61,618 bases of DNA from an uncultured Eubacteriales bacterium (GCA_902761365.1 CACWJZ010000002.1:1-61618); one strand, 5' to 3'. Shown: positions 51,862 to 61,424, counted from the stretch's first letter. Notes: generated by a model not told the origin, from the sequence alone. Translations and numbers: made by a program.

Positions 51862-54417
51862 ATGGACCATCCCTGTATCGTCATCGACGGCAACAGCCTG
51901 ATGTATCGGGCGTTCTTCGCTCTGCAGACGCCCATGAACAGCCGGGACGGCACCCCCACAGGCGCTCTCCACGGGTTCTTGGGCATGCTGCTCAAGCTCA
52001 TGGATCGAAAGCCCAGCCATATGGCGGTGGCCTTCGATGTCCATGGGCCCACCTTTCGGCACCTGAAATACGACGAATATAAAGCCGGCCGTCGGCCCAC
52101 ACCGGACGATCTCAGGACCCAGATGCCCATTTTGAAGGACATCCTGCGCCAGATGGGCATCGCCGTGGTGGAGTGCCCCTCCTACGAGGCGGACGACATC
52201 CTGGGGACCCTGTCCCGCCGGGCGGAGCAGGCCGGTCTTGACGTGCTGCTGGTCACCGGGGATCGGGACGCCCTGCAGCTCACCACGGACCACACCCACG
52301 TGCTGCTCACCAAGAAGGGCATCACGGACACGGTGGAGTACGACCCGCAGACCCTGAAGGAAGCCTATGGCCTGACCCCGGACCACATGCGGGATCTCAA
52401 GGCCCTCATGGGCGACGCCTCCGACAACATCCCCGGCGTGCCCGGCGTGGGGGAGAAGACCGCGCTGAAGCTCCTGGAAAGCTATGGGGATCTGAACGGA
52501 GTCTATGAGCACAAGGACGAGATCAAGGGAAAGCTGGGAGAACGGGTGCGGGAGAACGAAGCTTCCGCCCGCCTGAGCTACTGGCTGGGCACCATCACCA
52601 CCGCGGCCCCCGTGGAGACGGATTTGAAGGACTGCCTGTTCTTCGAGGAAAAGCTCAACGGCGCTCGGGAGACCTTGGAGAAGCTGGGCCTCAGAAGCAT
52701 CCTGTCCCGGCTGCCCGCGGCGGAGGAAAGAAAGCCCAAGGCGGACCCCGTCGCCTGCGAGACGGTGGAGCTGACCACCCTGGAGGCGGTGCGAGACATA
52801 GCGCACGCTCACCAGCAGGCGGACGCCCTGGCGCTGATCCTGTCCCCGGGGTTATCCTTCGCCTACGACGAGCAGAATGCCTATCAGTTCATCCTCGGCA
52901 ACACGCTGTTCGACGAGCCGGTGACCCGCAAGGAGCTGCTGGAGGTCCTGTTCGAGAACCCGCCCCAGAGGGTGCTGACCTTCGACAAGAAAGCCCTGCT
53001 GCACGCCTGGCGGGAGGACGGCATCGCTCCGGCGCCCATCCCCTTCGACGCCATGATCGCCGACTATCTCCTCAACAGCAACCACCCCATCGAGAGCTTT
53101 CCTGCCCTCTGCTATGAACGTTTGAACAGCAAGACGCCGTCCGCGGGCCTGCTGTTCCCCCTGCGGGACGAGATGATGGCGGAGCTGGAAGAGAAGGGCA
53201 TGGGCTTCCTCTACCATGAGGTGGAGATGCCCCTTGCCGACGTGCTCTTTTCCATGGAGAGCACGGGCTTTGCCTTGGACAAAGCGGTCCTGGCGGAGCT
53301 GCACGAAACGTTTTCCAAGCGCCAGTCGGAGCTGGCGGAGCAGATCTACGCGGCGGCAGGGGAGCGGTTCAACATCCTCTCCACCAAGCAGCTGGGGACC
53401 ATCCTCTTTGAAAAGCTGGGTCTGCCGCCCCAGAAGAAGAACAAGACCGGCTACTCCACGGACAGCGACACCCTGGACGCCCTCAAGGACAGGCATCCCA
53501 TCGTGCCGCTCATCACGGAGTACCGCTTCGTGGCCAAGGTGGACGCCACCTTCGTGGAGGGACTTTTGAAATCCATCGCCGCCGACGGTCGGGTCCATAC
53601 AAGCTTCAAGCAGTGCGTCACCGCCACGGGCCGCATCTCCAGCGTGGAGCCGAATCTCCAAAACATCCCTGTGCGCACGGCGGAAGGCCGGGAGATCCGC
53701 AAGGCCTTCGTGGCCTCCCCGGGCAACGTGCTGGTGGGCGCGGATTACTCCCAGATCGAGCTCAGGCTCCTCGCCCACATCAGCGGGGACGAGAACCTGA
53801 TCGACGCCTTCAACTCCGGCGCGGACATCCACCGGCGCACGGCGGCCGAGGTGTTCCACACTCCCTTCGAGGAGGTGACCAAGGAACAGCGTAGCGCCGC
53901 TAAGGCCGTGAACTTCGGCATCGTCTACGGCATCTCCGACTTCGGCCTGGCTCAGAATCTGGGCATCCCCGTGAAGACGGCAGGGGGCTACATCAAGCGG
54001 TATTTCGAGCGCTACCCCGGCGTGCAGGCGTATTTGAAGGAATGTGTGGCCCAGGCGAAGGAGAAGGGCTATGCCCAGACCATCTACGGCCGTCGCCGCC
54101 CCATGCCGGAGCTTAAAAGCAGCAACTACAACACCCGCAGCTTCGGCGAGCGGGTGGCCATGAACATGCCCATCCAAGGCAGCGCCGCGGACATCATCAA
54201 GATCGCCATGGTCCATGTGGACAGGGCCCTTCGAGAAGCGGGGCTCCAGGGGCGTTTGGTGCTGCAGATCCACGACGAGCTGATCGTGGACGCGCCGAAA
54301 GCGGAAGCCTCGACCATACAAACGCTGATGGAATCCTGCATGGAGCAGGTGGCGGACCTGAAGGTCAGGCTTATCGCCGAAGCGGCCACGGGCAGGAGTT
54401 GGTACGATACAAAATGA
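51862..54417 (+). CDS. polA: DNA polymerase I
   Basis: An 851-residue family A polymerase for Okazaki-fragment processing and repair. The 5' nuclease domain (about 1-290) has IDGNSLMYRAFFA, SYEADDILGT and GDASDNIPGVPGVGEKTA. The middle domain lacks the Asp-x-Glu motif of a 3'-5' exonuclease (SPGLSFAYDEQ occupies that region), so proofreading is probably absent, as in Bacillus and Thermus enzymes. The polymerase domain has motif A DYSQIELRLLAH, motif B (KAVNFGIVYG) and motif C QIHDELI. The start at 51862 lies five bases after AAGGAG; a GTG two codons upstream overlaps that site. Confidence 0.97.
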   Translation: MDHPCIVIDGNSLMYRAFFALQTPMNSRDGTPTGALHGFLGMLLKLMDRKPSHMAVAFDVHGPTFRHLKYDEYKAGRRPTPDDLRTQMPILKDILRQMGIAVVECPSYEADDILGTLSRRAEQAGLDVLLVTGDRDALQLTTDHTHVLLTKKGITDTVEYDPQTLKEAYGLTPDHMRDLKALMGDASDNIPGVPGVGEKTALKLLESYGDLNGVYEHKDEIKGKLGERVRENEASARLSYWLGTITTAAPVETDLKDCLFFEEKLNGARETLEKLGLRSILSRLPAAEERKPKADPVACETVELTTLEAVRDIAHAHQQADALALILSPGLSFAYDEQNAYQFILGNTLFDEPVTRKELLEVLFENPPQRVLTFDKKALLHAWREDGIAPAPIPFDAMIADYLLNSNHPIESFPALCYERLNSKTPSAGLLFPLRDEMMAELEEKGMGFLYHEVEMPLADVLFSMESTGFALDKAVLAELHETFSKRQSELAEQIYAAAGERFNILSTKQLGTILFEKLGLPPQKKNKTGYSTDSDTLDALKDRHPIVPLITEYRFVAKVDATFVEGLLKSIAADGRVHTSFKQCVTATGRISSVEPNLQNIPVRTAEGREIRKAFVASPGNVLVGADYSQIELRLLAHISGDENLIDAFNSGADIHRRTAAEVFHTPFEEVTKEQRSAAKAVNFGIVYGISDFGLAQNLGIPVKTAGGYIKRYFERYPGVQAYLKECVAQAKEKGYAQTIYGRRRPMPELKSSNYNTRSFGERVAMNMPIQGSAADIIKIAMVHVDRALREAGLQGRLVLQIHDELIVDAPKAEASTIQTLMESCMEQVADLKVRLIAEAATGRSWYDTK

Positions 54418-55031
54418 GCACCTACGCGCCCATCGGGCTCACGGGAGGCATCGCCTCCGGAAAATCCACCGTTGCCGACTTGTTCCGGGTCTGGGGCGCC
54501 TATGTGGCGGACGCGGACCTCATCTCCCGCCATGCGCTGGACCCCGACACGGACTGCTATGAAAGGACTGTCGCCGCCTTCGGGCGGGATATTCTGCACC
54601 CGGACGGGACCGTGGATCGAAAGAAGGTGGCTTCCATCGTCTTTGCCGATCCCCAGGCGCTGGCCATCCTGAACGGGATCATCCATCCCTATGTGCATGA
54701 GACCATCCATAAGGAGACTAAAAAGGCTTTTGATGAAGCGCCGGACCGGCTGATCGTCTGGGACGTGCCGCTGCTGTTTGAAACGGGTTATGACGCGGAA
54801 GTGGCCAGGACCGTGGTGGTCACGGCCCGCCAAAGCCTCCGCGTGCAGCGCATCGTGGACAGGGACGGCTCCACCAAGGCGGCCGCCCTGCGCCGCATCC
54901 GCGCCCAGATGCCGGATCGAGAGAAGGTCCGGCGGGCGGATTTGGTCATTCGCAACAATGGCTCCCTGGCGGAGCTGGAACGAAGAACGAGGGAAGTGTT
55001 CGATGAGCTCATGGAAACTATGGGTCGATGA
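54414..55031 (+). CDS. coaE: Dephospho-CoA kinase
   Basis: A 205-residue P-loop kinase catalysing the last step of coenzyme A synthesis. GLTGGIASGKST (about 7-18) is the ATP loop, DADLISRHAL and WDVPLLFETG are family hallmarks, and the lid has VDRDGSTKAAALRRIRAQM. It overlaps polA by ATGA; polA-coaE adjacency is widespread in Firmicutes. Confidence 0.95.
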   Translation: MSTYAPIGLTGGIASGKSTVADLFRVWGAYVADADLISRHALDPDTDCYERTVAAFGRDILHPDGTVDRKKVASIVFADPQALAILNGIIHPYVHETIHKETKKAFDEAPDRLIVWDVPLLFETGYDAEVARTVVVTARQSLRVQRIVDRDGSTKAAALRRIRAQMPDREKVRRADLVIRNNGSLAELERRTREVFDELMETMGR

Positions 55032-55608
55032 CCACAAGCTGATCTCAGCCCTGCTGGCGCTGGTCATGCTGGCCGCCCTGGCGGCGGGGTATTTTTTCTA
55101 CGGCCGTCCGGCCCTGCTGCGCGCCAAGTACAAGCTGACGTATCGGGAGGAGATCCTCGCCTCGGCCAAGGAATTCAACCTCGACCCCGCTTTGGTGTGC
55201 GGCGTCATCTACACGGAGAGCGGCTTCCGTCCGGAGGCCAAGAGCAATGTGGGGGCCCTGGGCCTCATGCAGCTCATGCCCGCTACTGGCTTGGAGGAGG
55301 CGGAGCTATTGGAGATTGAAGGCGTCACAGCGCAGCGGCTGACGGAGCCGGCCCTGAACATCCGCCTGGGCTGCAATTATCTGCGCAAGCTTATGGACGA
55401 GTTCAACAACGAGAGCGTGGCTTTGGCTGCCTATAACGCCGGTCCCGGCCGGGTCCGGCAGTGGCTGAAGGAATACGGCACCAAGGAGGACGGGTCCATC
55501 CTCTACATCCCGTACCCGGAGACCAGCAAGTATGTGGGGCGGGTCCAGAGCGCCAGGGGCGTGTATGGACAGCTGTACCCAGAGCTGAAGCAGAGCGGAG
55601 AGAAGTGA
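55003..55608 (+). CDS. Membrane-anchored lytic transglycosylase (SLT domain)
   Basis: A 201-residue protein with one N-terminal helix (about 13-32) and an extracytoplasmic Slt70-type lysozyme-like domain that cuts MurNAc-GlcNAc bonds to anhydro products. The catalytic Glu72 is in YTESGFRPEA, followed by GALGLMQLMPAT and LAAYNAGPGRVRQWL. The start lies within the last 29 bases of coaE, the only upstream Met codon in this frame that gives a sensible anchor. It is one of several wall enzymes in the window. Confidence 0.92.
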   Translation: MSSWKLWVDDHKLISALLALVMLAALAAGYFFYGRPALLRAKYKLTYREEILASAKEFNLDPALVCGVIYTESGFRPEAKSNVGALGLMQLMPATGLEEAELLEIEGVTAQRLTEPALNIRLGCNYLRKLMDEFNNESVALAAYNAGPGRVRQWLKEYGTKEDGSILYIPYPETSKYVGRVQSARGVYGQLYPELKQSGEK

Positions 55609-55609
55609 A

Positions 55610-56113
55610 ATGGAGTTTATTTTATCTGGTTTGATCCTGATCCTGGATCAAGGAACGAAACTATGGGCTGCTCGGGCCCTGAGCGCTGAACCTTTGGTGT
55701 TGATCCCGGGGGCGCTGGAGCTCACATATCTGGAGAATCGCGGCGCGGTATGGGGGCTCATGCAGGGCTGGCGGGTCGCGTTCCTCATTGCCACCTTCCT
55801 GTTCCTGGGCATCGTCATCTGGTTTTACGGCAAGAAGCGAAAGAGTATGTCCGTTTTGACCCGCATCATCCTGGCCCTTCTGTTTTCCGGCGCCATCGGG
55901 AATCTGATCGATCGGTTGTTCCTGGGGTATGTGCGGGACATGATCTACGTGAGCCTCATCCGCTTTCCCGTGTTCAACGTAGCGGACAGCGCCATCACCA
56001 TCGCCGCAGCGCTGCTAGTGATCGAAACGCTTTTCATCAAGAGCAAGACCACCACATTCGACCTTTTGGAATCCTGCTTCCCCAAGAAGGAAAAGAAACC
56101 GAAAGATGGATAA
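55610..56113 (+). CDS. lspA: Lipoprotein signal peptidase (signal peptidase II)
   Basis: A 167-residue four-helix membrane aspartyl protease that cleaves prolipoproteins before the lipidated Cys. The catalytic pair is Asp110 (GYVRDMI) and Asp126 (FNVADSA), with GNLIDR between helices and LENRGAVWGL upstream. It would mature the at least five lipoproteins encoded in this window. One base separates it from the transglycosylase gene and it overlaps rluD by eight bases; lspA-rluD is a classical pair. Confidence 0.97.
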   Translation: MEFILSGLILILDQGTKLWAARALSAEPLVLIPGALELTYLENRGAVWGLMQGWRVAFLIATFLFLGIVIWFYGKKRKSMSVLTRIILALLFSGAIGNLIDRLFLGYVRDMIYVSLIRFPVFNVADSAITIAAALLVIETLFIKSKTTTFDLLESCFPKKEKKPKDG

Positions 56114-57047
56114 CGAGGAGCTGTTCATAGCGGAAAAGGAATACCGTCGGCTGGACCTGTGCCTGTCGGAGATGACAGACCTGTCTCGATCCAGGGCTCA
56201 GAGCCTGATCGAAGAGGGCCTGGTCCGGCTCAACGGCCGCCCCTGCCGTAGGAGCGACGGGGTCCGCGCGGGCGACACCATCCGATACACGGTACCGGAG
56301 GCCAAGCCCGTTGAGCTCGTTCCGGAGGACATCCCCCTGAACATCGTCTATGAGGACCAGGACATCTGCGTGGTGAACAAGCCCCGGGGCATGGTGGTCC
56401 ATCCGGCGGTAGGGAATGAATCGGGGACGCTGGCGAACACCCTGCTGTTCCATTTCGGCGACCTTTCCTCCATCGGCGGGGAGATCCGGCCCGGCATCGT
56501 CCACCGGATAGACAAGATGACCAGCGGCCTGCTGGTGGTGGCGAAGAACGACCTCTCTCACGAGCGACTGGCCAAGCAGTTCGCCGACCATTCCGCGCAC
56601 CGGAGCTACATCGCCCTGGTGGCGGGGAACATCAAAGAGGAGGAAGGGACGGTGGACGCGCCCATCGGCCGCCATCCCGCGGACCGCAAGCGCATGGCGG
56701 TGGTCCCGAACGGTCGCCGGGCTGTGACCCACTATCGGGTGCTGCATCGCTTTTCCAGCGTGACCGTCCTTGCCCTGGAGTTGGAGACGGGCCGGACCCA
56801 TCAGATCCGCGTCCATATGGCCTATATCCATCACCCGGTGGTGGGGGACACGGTCTATTCGAACGGCAAGAACAGTCTGGGCATGGAGGGGCAGGCCCTT
56901 CACGGCTGGCGGCTGCAGCTGGTTCATCCCATCACCGGAGCACACATGTCGTTTACGGCACCGCTGCCGGAGGATATGCGGCATGCCCTGAAGCGGCTGG
57001 GCTATACGGGCGATTTTCCCCTACCCATGGAGGAAACCGAAAAATGA
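56106..57047 (+). CDS. rluD: RluD-family 23S rRNA pseudouridine synthase
   Basis: A 313-residue pseudouridine synthase with an N-terminal S4 RNA-binding domain (about 14-62, SRSRAQSLIEEGLVRLNG) and the catalytic domain with HRIDKMTSGLL, where Asp136 is the nucleophile. The usual Asp/Glu two positions after Lys is Met here, a mild departure. LETGRTHQIRVHM is the other family signature. It most likely modifies helix 69 of 23S rRNA or a related site. Overlaps the following lipoprotein by ATGA. Confidence 0.94.
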   Translation: MDNEELFIAEKEYRRLDLCLSEMTDLSRSRAQSLIEEGLVRLNGRPCRRSDGVRAGDTIRYTVPEAKPVELVPEDIPLNIVYEDQDICVVNKPRGMVVHPAVGNESGTLANTLLFHFGDLSSIGGEIRPGIVHRIDKMTSGLLVVAKNDLSHERLAKQFADHSAHRSYIALVAGNIKEEEGTVDAPIGRHPADRKRMAVVPNGRRAVTHYRVLHRFSSVTVLALELETGRTHQIRVHMAYIHHPVVGDTVYSNGKNSLGMEGQALHGWRLQLVHPITGAHMSFTAPLPEDMRHALKRLGYTGDFPLPMEETEK

Positions 57048-58459
57048 AACGATTGGCCTGTGTCTTGATCGCTTTGCTGCTTCTGATCGGTTGCGGTCAG
57101 AAGGTCATCTCCCCGGTCGCGGAAACGGTCGAAGCCGCCCATGCACCGGCGGAGACTGCGTTGCCGACTTCCATGCCGACCGCTGAACCGGCCACACCGG
57201 CACCGACGCAGACCCCGGTGCCGGTTCTGCCCACCTTTGCCCCGGCAAAGGCTGCGCAGGCGTGCTTTCCCGAAGAGCTTCTTTCGTTGGAGGGAGACCC
57301 CGTATGCTTCGACGTTCGATGCCTGTTGATGGAAGGCTTGACGAAGGGAGCCTTTCTCGAACGCTTCAAGGAGATCGTTCGGCATATCGACGCCTTGGAT
57401 GAAAGCCTGCAGCAGCTCGCGGAGGAAGGCAGGACCCTGACATCGGAACGCAAGGAAAGGATCGCCGCCGCCCTGATGGAGCTGGTGGAAGATGATATGC
57501 TGTCGGCGCTCCTGGATGCCTATGCGAAGTGCCCTGGAGAGGGTGCGGAGCTGTCCGTTTCGGAGCTCACGGCTGCTGTGAAAAGATTCCTTCGTGATAT
57601 GGAAGGGACGGAGGACAGGACGATCCCCTTCTTTGCCCTCGGCCCTGCGGCGGCAAGGGAGTATGTTTCCGTTTTGGCCCGGTACATGGGGGAGCCCATC
57701 CGCGTGGACGATGTGTTTGCCGCCCTGGAAGCGGCCGCGGAGACGGACGCTATCGCCCTCAGTGCCGCCCTGCAATCGGACCCGGAGGCCGCTCGAAAGA
57801 AGCATCCCATCTCCTTCGGGAGCCTTGAGCAGGATATGGCGTTCCTCGTCAACGCCACACAAACCCTTTGTCCGCTGCCCGACGGCGCCGCACTGCCTGC
57901 ACTGTATGTACAGGAGGGGGTGGGAGAGCTGGACCTGTTGCAGCTGGCCGAGCACTTTTATCCCGGCAGAACCTTTCTCCAGATATATGCCGCCCATGCT
58001 CCCGAAGAGCAGCGGGCCCGCTGGGCCAATGCGCCCATGGGGTATCTCATGGGTCTTGCGATCCATAACGCCCAGACGATTATCCCGGACCTGGAAGAGT
58101 TCGGTCTGGACTATGTGCAGTATCGATGGTATGAGGAGATGCTGTATCAGGCGCTGACGGGCATCACGGCGCTGCAGATCCACTATTACGGATATACGAA
58201 AGCGGACATAGCCGACTATCTCAAAAGCTGGGGCGCGGAAGATTTTGCGGACTATCTCTATGAAAAGGCCATGGCCGATCCCTTTGACAGCGTCGTCACG
58301 ATCAATGGCTATTCTCACTATCTGGAGATCTGTCAGGCGGCTTTGGACGCCGGCTGCGACAGCGAAGAGCGCTTTTTGCGGGACTATATGGCCGCCGGTC
58401 CCGCGCCCTTCGAGGCGCTGAAAGAATATATGGTCAGCCGGTATCAAAAACAAGGTTGA
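57044..58459 (+). CDS. DUF885-like lipoprotein with degenerate zinc-peptidase motif
   Basis: A 471-residue lipoprotein (LLLLIGC, Cys17) with a Pro/Thr/Ala-rich linker to about residue 65. The C-terminal 200 residues follow the pattern of DUF885 proteins (M3-like fold): LLQLAEHFYPGRTFLQ, then helices, IHYYGYTKADIADYLKSWG and the closing INGYSHYLEICQAAL. In active-looking DUF885 proteins the first segment reads HEGYPGH; here it is Glu303-His304-Phe-Tyr-Pro-Gly-Arg309, so both zinc histidines and the catalytic glutamate are missing or displaced. It is therefore probably a non-catalytic surface protein. Coupled to rluD by ATGA; the T-box promoter begins over its stop codon. Confidence 0.8.
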   Translation: MKRLACVLIALLLLIGCGQKVISPVAETVEAAHAPAETALPTSMPTAEPATPAPTQTPVPVLPTFAPAKAAQACFPEELLSLEGDPVCFDVRCLLMEGLTKGAFLERFKEIVRHIDALDESLQQLAEEGRTLTSERKERIAAALMELVEDDMLSALLDAYAKCPGEGAELSVSELTAAVKRFLRDMEGTEDRTIPFFALGPAAAREYVSVLARYMGEPIRVDDVFAALEAAAETDAIALSAALQSDPEAARKKHPISFGSLEQDMAFLVNATQTLCPLPDGAALPALYVQEGVGELDLLQLAEHFYPGRTFLQIYAAHAPEEQRARWANAPMGYLMGLAIHNAQTIIPDLEEFGLDYVQYRWYEEMLYQALTGITALQIHYYGYTKADIADYLKSWGAEDFADYLYEKAMADPFDSVVTINGYSHYLEICQAALDAGCDSEERFLRDYMAAGPAPFEALKEYMVSRYQKQG

Positions 58460-58484
58460 CAAAGCCGCAGACCGGGAGTAAAAT
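58456..58484 (+). promoter_or_regulatory. Promoter of the T-box leader and valS
   Basis: TTGACA (58456-58461), 17-bp spacer, TAAAAT (58479-58484); the -35 overlaps the TGA of the upstream gene. Confidence 0.9.
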
Positions 58485-58490
58485 CAACGC

Positions 58491-58732
58491 AAATATGGGC
58501 TGTGAGAAAGAGGAGTACACCCGATTTCCTCTCAGAGAGGCGCCCGGTATGCTGCAAGGGCGCTGTGGAGAACCGGTGGAAGGTCGCTTTTTAGCCTTGT
58601 GGTGCGAAAGAAAAGTAGTGCCGCACGCAGACGCTGCGTTATGGCTATGAGGGAAACGGGGGAGACTCCGTTTAACAAAGGTGGTACCGCGAGCGCCCGC
58701 TTCGTCCTTTGACGAAGCGGGCTATTTGTTTT
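58491..58732 (+). ncRNA. T-box riboswitch, valine-specific
   Basis: A leader of about 240 nt that senses uncharged tRNA-Val. Stem I starts with GGGCTGTGAGAAAGAGGAGTA, here split as GGGCT (base), GTGAG (K-turn) and AGTA (58515-58518, loop E), and AGAGAG occurs near 58533-58538. On the 3' side GAAG (58579-58582) is followed by the specifier GTC (58583-58585), a valine codon, and CTTT/AGCC closing the stem. The T-box AAAGGTGGTACCGCG (58677-58691) exposes TGGT, matching an ACCA tRNA end. The terminator is a 12-bp stem (58695-58706 with 58711-58722) plus a T-rich tail; uncharged tRNA would favour the competing antiterminator. Confidence 0.93.
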
Positions 58733-58749
58733 GAAGGAGAGTAGAAAGC

Positions 58750-61377
58750 ATGAAAGAGATGCCGAAGACCTACGATCATCAGATCGTGGAAAGCAAATGG
58801 TACGAGAAATGGGAGAAGAACGGGTACTTCCACGCGGAGCCCAACCCCGAGAAGACGCCCTTCACCATTGTGATTCCGCCCCCCAACATCACGGGCAAGC
58901 TTCATATGGGGCATGCCCTGGACAACACCCTCCAGGACGCCATCGCTCGCTACAAGCGCATGTCCGGGTACGAGATGCTATGGCTCCCGGGGACCGACCA
59001 CGCCTCCATCGCCACCGAGGTGAAGATCGTGGAAGCCCTGGCGGAGGAGGGTCTCACCAAGAAGGATATTGGCCGGGAGGGTTTTTTGAAGCGCGCCTGG
59101 CAATGGCGGGAAGAGTACGGCTCCACCATCGTGAAGCAGCTTCGGAAGATGGGCTCCTCCTGCGACTGGGAGCGGGAGCGGTTCACCATGGACGAGGGCT
59201 GCAACAAGGCCGTGGTCAAGGTGTTCAAATCCCTGTACGACAAGAAGCTCATCTATCGGGGTGATCGGATCATCAACTGGTGCCCCGACTGCAAGACCGC
59301 CCTGTCCGACGCCGAGGTGGAGTATGAGACCCAGCAGAGCCATCTCTGGCATATCCGCTACGACGCTCCCGACAAGTCCTATTCCATCACCGTGGCCACC
59401 ACCCGACCCGAGACCATGCTGGGCGATACAGCCATCGCGGTGAACCCCGAGGACGAGCGGTATAAGGCCATCATCGGCAAGACGGTGATCCTGCCCCTGG
59501 TGAACCGGGAGATCCCCATCGTGGGCGACGAATACTGCGAGATGGAGTTCGGCACTGGCGCGGTGAAGATCACGCCCGCCCACGACCCCAACGACTTCGA
59601 GGTGGGCCAACGGCATAACCTGCCCATCCTGAAGGTGTTCGACGAAAAGGGCTACATCAACGAGAACGGCGGCCAATACTGCGGCCAGGAGCGCTTCGAG
59701 TGCCGGAAGAACATCGTGGCGGACCTTGAAAAGAGCGGGAACCTGGTGAAGATCGAGGACTACACCCACAACGTGGGCACCTGCTACCGCTGCCACACCA
59801 CCATCGAGACCATCGTGTCCAAGCAGTGGTTCGTGGACATGAAGCCCCTCACGGAGCCTGCCCTGGAGGCCGTGCGCTCCGGCCAGGTGAAGTTTATCCC
59901 CGACCGCTTCTCCAAGCCCTACTTCAACTGGATGGAGAACATCCGCGACTGGTGTATCTCCCGTCAGCTCTGGTGGGGCCATCGGATCCCCGTGTACTAC
60001 TGCGACGACTGCGGCGGCGTGTTCTGCGAGGAGGAAGCTCCCGAGAAGTGCCCCACCTGCGGTGGAAAGCTCCGGCAGGACGAGGACGTGCTGGACACAT
60101 GGTTCTCCTCAGGCCTTTGGCCCTTCTCCACGCTGGGCTGGCCGGAGAAGACGGCGGAGCTCGATTACTTCTATCCCACCACCACGCTGGTGACCGGCTA
60201 CGACATCATCACCTTCTGGGTGAGCCGCATGATTACCTTTGGCATGGAAGTAATGAAAAAGCCGCCCTTCGAGAACGTGTACATCCACGGCCTCGTGCGG
60301 GACAGCCTGGGCCGGAAGATGAGCAAGTCCCTGGGCAACGGCATCGACCCCCTGGAGATCATTGAAAAGTACGGTGCCGATCCCCTGCGCTTCTCCCTGG
60401 TCACCGGCAACTCCGCCGGCAACGACATGCGCTTCTACTGGGAGAAGGTGGAGTCGGCCCGGAACTTCTGCAACAAGGTGTACAATGCGGCCCGGTTCGT
60501 GCTCATGAACATCCCCGAGGACGCCCAACCCAACATCCGGGAGGAGCTGCTGGACACTGCCGACAAGTGGATTTTGTCCCGCCTCAACGAGATCACCCGG
60601 GAGGTGACGGACAACCTGGACGATTACGAGCTGAACCTGGCGGCGGAGAAGATCTACGACTTCATCTGGGCCGAGTTCTGCGACTGGTACATCGAGATGG
60701 CCAAGTCCGCCCTGTACGGCGAGGACGGTGCCCGGAAGGAGAATGTGGCGGCCGTGCTCATCCAGGTGCTGGGTACCTCCATGAAGCTGCTGCATCCCTT
60801 CATGCCCTTCATCACGGAGGAGCTCTATCAGCAGCTGCCCGGCCACGAGGAGACCATCATGCTCTCCGCCTGGCCCAAGGCCGCCGAGGGGAAGCTCTAT
60901 GCGCAGGAATGCGCCACCATGGAAACCATCATGGACCTGGTGAAGAGCATCCGCAACATCCGGGCGGATCTCAAGGTGCCGCCCGCCCAGCGGATCGAGG
61001 CGCGCATCATCACCGCCGAGCCCAAGGCCCTGGAGGGGGCAGAGGGGTATCTCCTGAAGCTGGCGGGGGTGGAGAAGACCACCATCGGCTCAGAGCGGGG
61101 ACAGGTCCTCAAGAGCGACGTGCACATCGTCACGGAGAAGGCGGAGGCCTTCATCCCTCTTGCCTCCCTGGTGGACCTCGACAAGGAGCGGGAGCGCATC
61201 GACAAGGAGATCGAACGGGTGAAGGGCGACATCGCCCGGGCCAACGGGAAGCTGGCCAACGCAAAATTCGTCTCCCGGGCGCCGGAAGCGGTGGTCAACG
61301 AGGAGCGCCGCAAGCTCCAGGCGGGGGAGGAGATGCTCCAAAAGCTGCAGGAGCGCCGGGAAGCCCTGGCTGAATAA
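58750..61377 (+). CDS. valS: Valyl-tRNA synthetase
   Basis: An 875-residue class I synthetase charging tRNA-Val. HMGH (52-55) in ITGKLHMGHAL is the HIGH motif and KMSKS (523-527) the second ATP motif. The CP1 editing domain (about 190-330) has TTRPETMLGDTA; Cys pairs CDDCGGVF and CPTCGGKL suggest a zinc knuckle near residues 418-440. The C-terminal 65 residues form the valine-type coiled coil. The ribosome binding site AAGGAG (58734-58739) lies just after the T-box terminator, so expression depends on antitermination. Confidence 0.98.
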   Translation: MKEMPKTYDHQIVESKWYEKWEKNGYFHAEPNPEKTPFTIVIPPPNITGKLHMGHALDNTLQDAIARYKRMSGYEMLWLPGTDHASIATEVKIVEALAEEGLTKKDIGREGFLKRAWQWREEYGSTIVKQLRKMGSSCDWERERFTMDEGCNKAVVKVFKSLYDKKLIYRGDRIINWCPDCKTALSDAEVEYETQQSHLWHIRYDAPDKSYSITVATTRPETMLGDTAIAVNPEDERYKAIIGKTVILPLVNREIPIVGDEYCEMEFGTGAVKITPAHDPNDFEVGQRHNLPILKVFDEKGYINENGGQYCGQERFECRKNIVADLEKSGNLVKIEDYTHNVGTCYRCHTTIETIVSKQWFVDMKPLTEPALEAVRSGQVKFIPDRFSKPYFNWMENIRDWCISRQLWWGHRIPVYYCDDCGGVFCEEEAPEKCPTCGGKLRQDEDVLDTWFSSGLWPFSTLGWPEKTAELDYFYPTTTLVTGYDIITFWVSRMITFGMEVMKKPPFENVYIHGLVRDSLGRKMSKSLGNGIDPLEIIEKYGADPLRFSLVTGNSAGNDMRFYWEKVESARNFCNKVYNAARFVLMNIPEDAQPNIREELLDTADKWILSRLNEITREVTDNLDDYELNLAAEKIYDFIWAEFCDWYIEMAKSALYGEDGARKENVAAVLIQVLGTSMKLLHPFMPFITEELYQQLPGHEETIMLSAWPKAAEGKLYAQECATMETIMDLVKSIRNIRADLKVPPAQRIEARIITAEPKALEGAEGYLLKLAGVEKTTIGSERGQVLKSDVHIVTEKAEAFIPLASLVDLDKERERIDKEIERVKGDIARANGKLANAKFVSRAPEAVVNEERRKLQAGEEMLQKLQERREALAE

Positions 61378-61389
61378 CATGAAAACAGC

Positions 61390-61424
61390 CTGCCTCCGCA
61401 CCGATTTTTCAGTTGCGGAGGCAG
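61390..61424. other. GC-rich hairpin after valS
   Basis: A perfect 11-bp stem, 61390-61400 with 61414-61424, with a 13-base loop containing TTTTT. No T run follows on the plus strand, so it is at best an imperfect terminator or an mRNA 3'-end stabiliser. Confidence 0.5.

Noticed and set aside
52852-54321. 489-codon open frame opposite polA
   Set aside because: Same antisense artefact; polA is complete with all motifs.
58456-58650. 64-codon frame in the valS leader
   Set aside because: Lies wholly within the T-box promoter and Stem I; no ribosome binding site.
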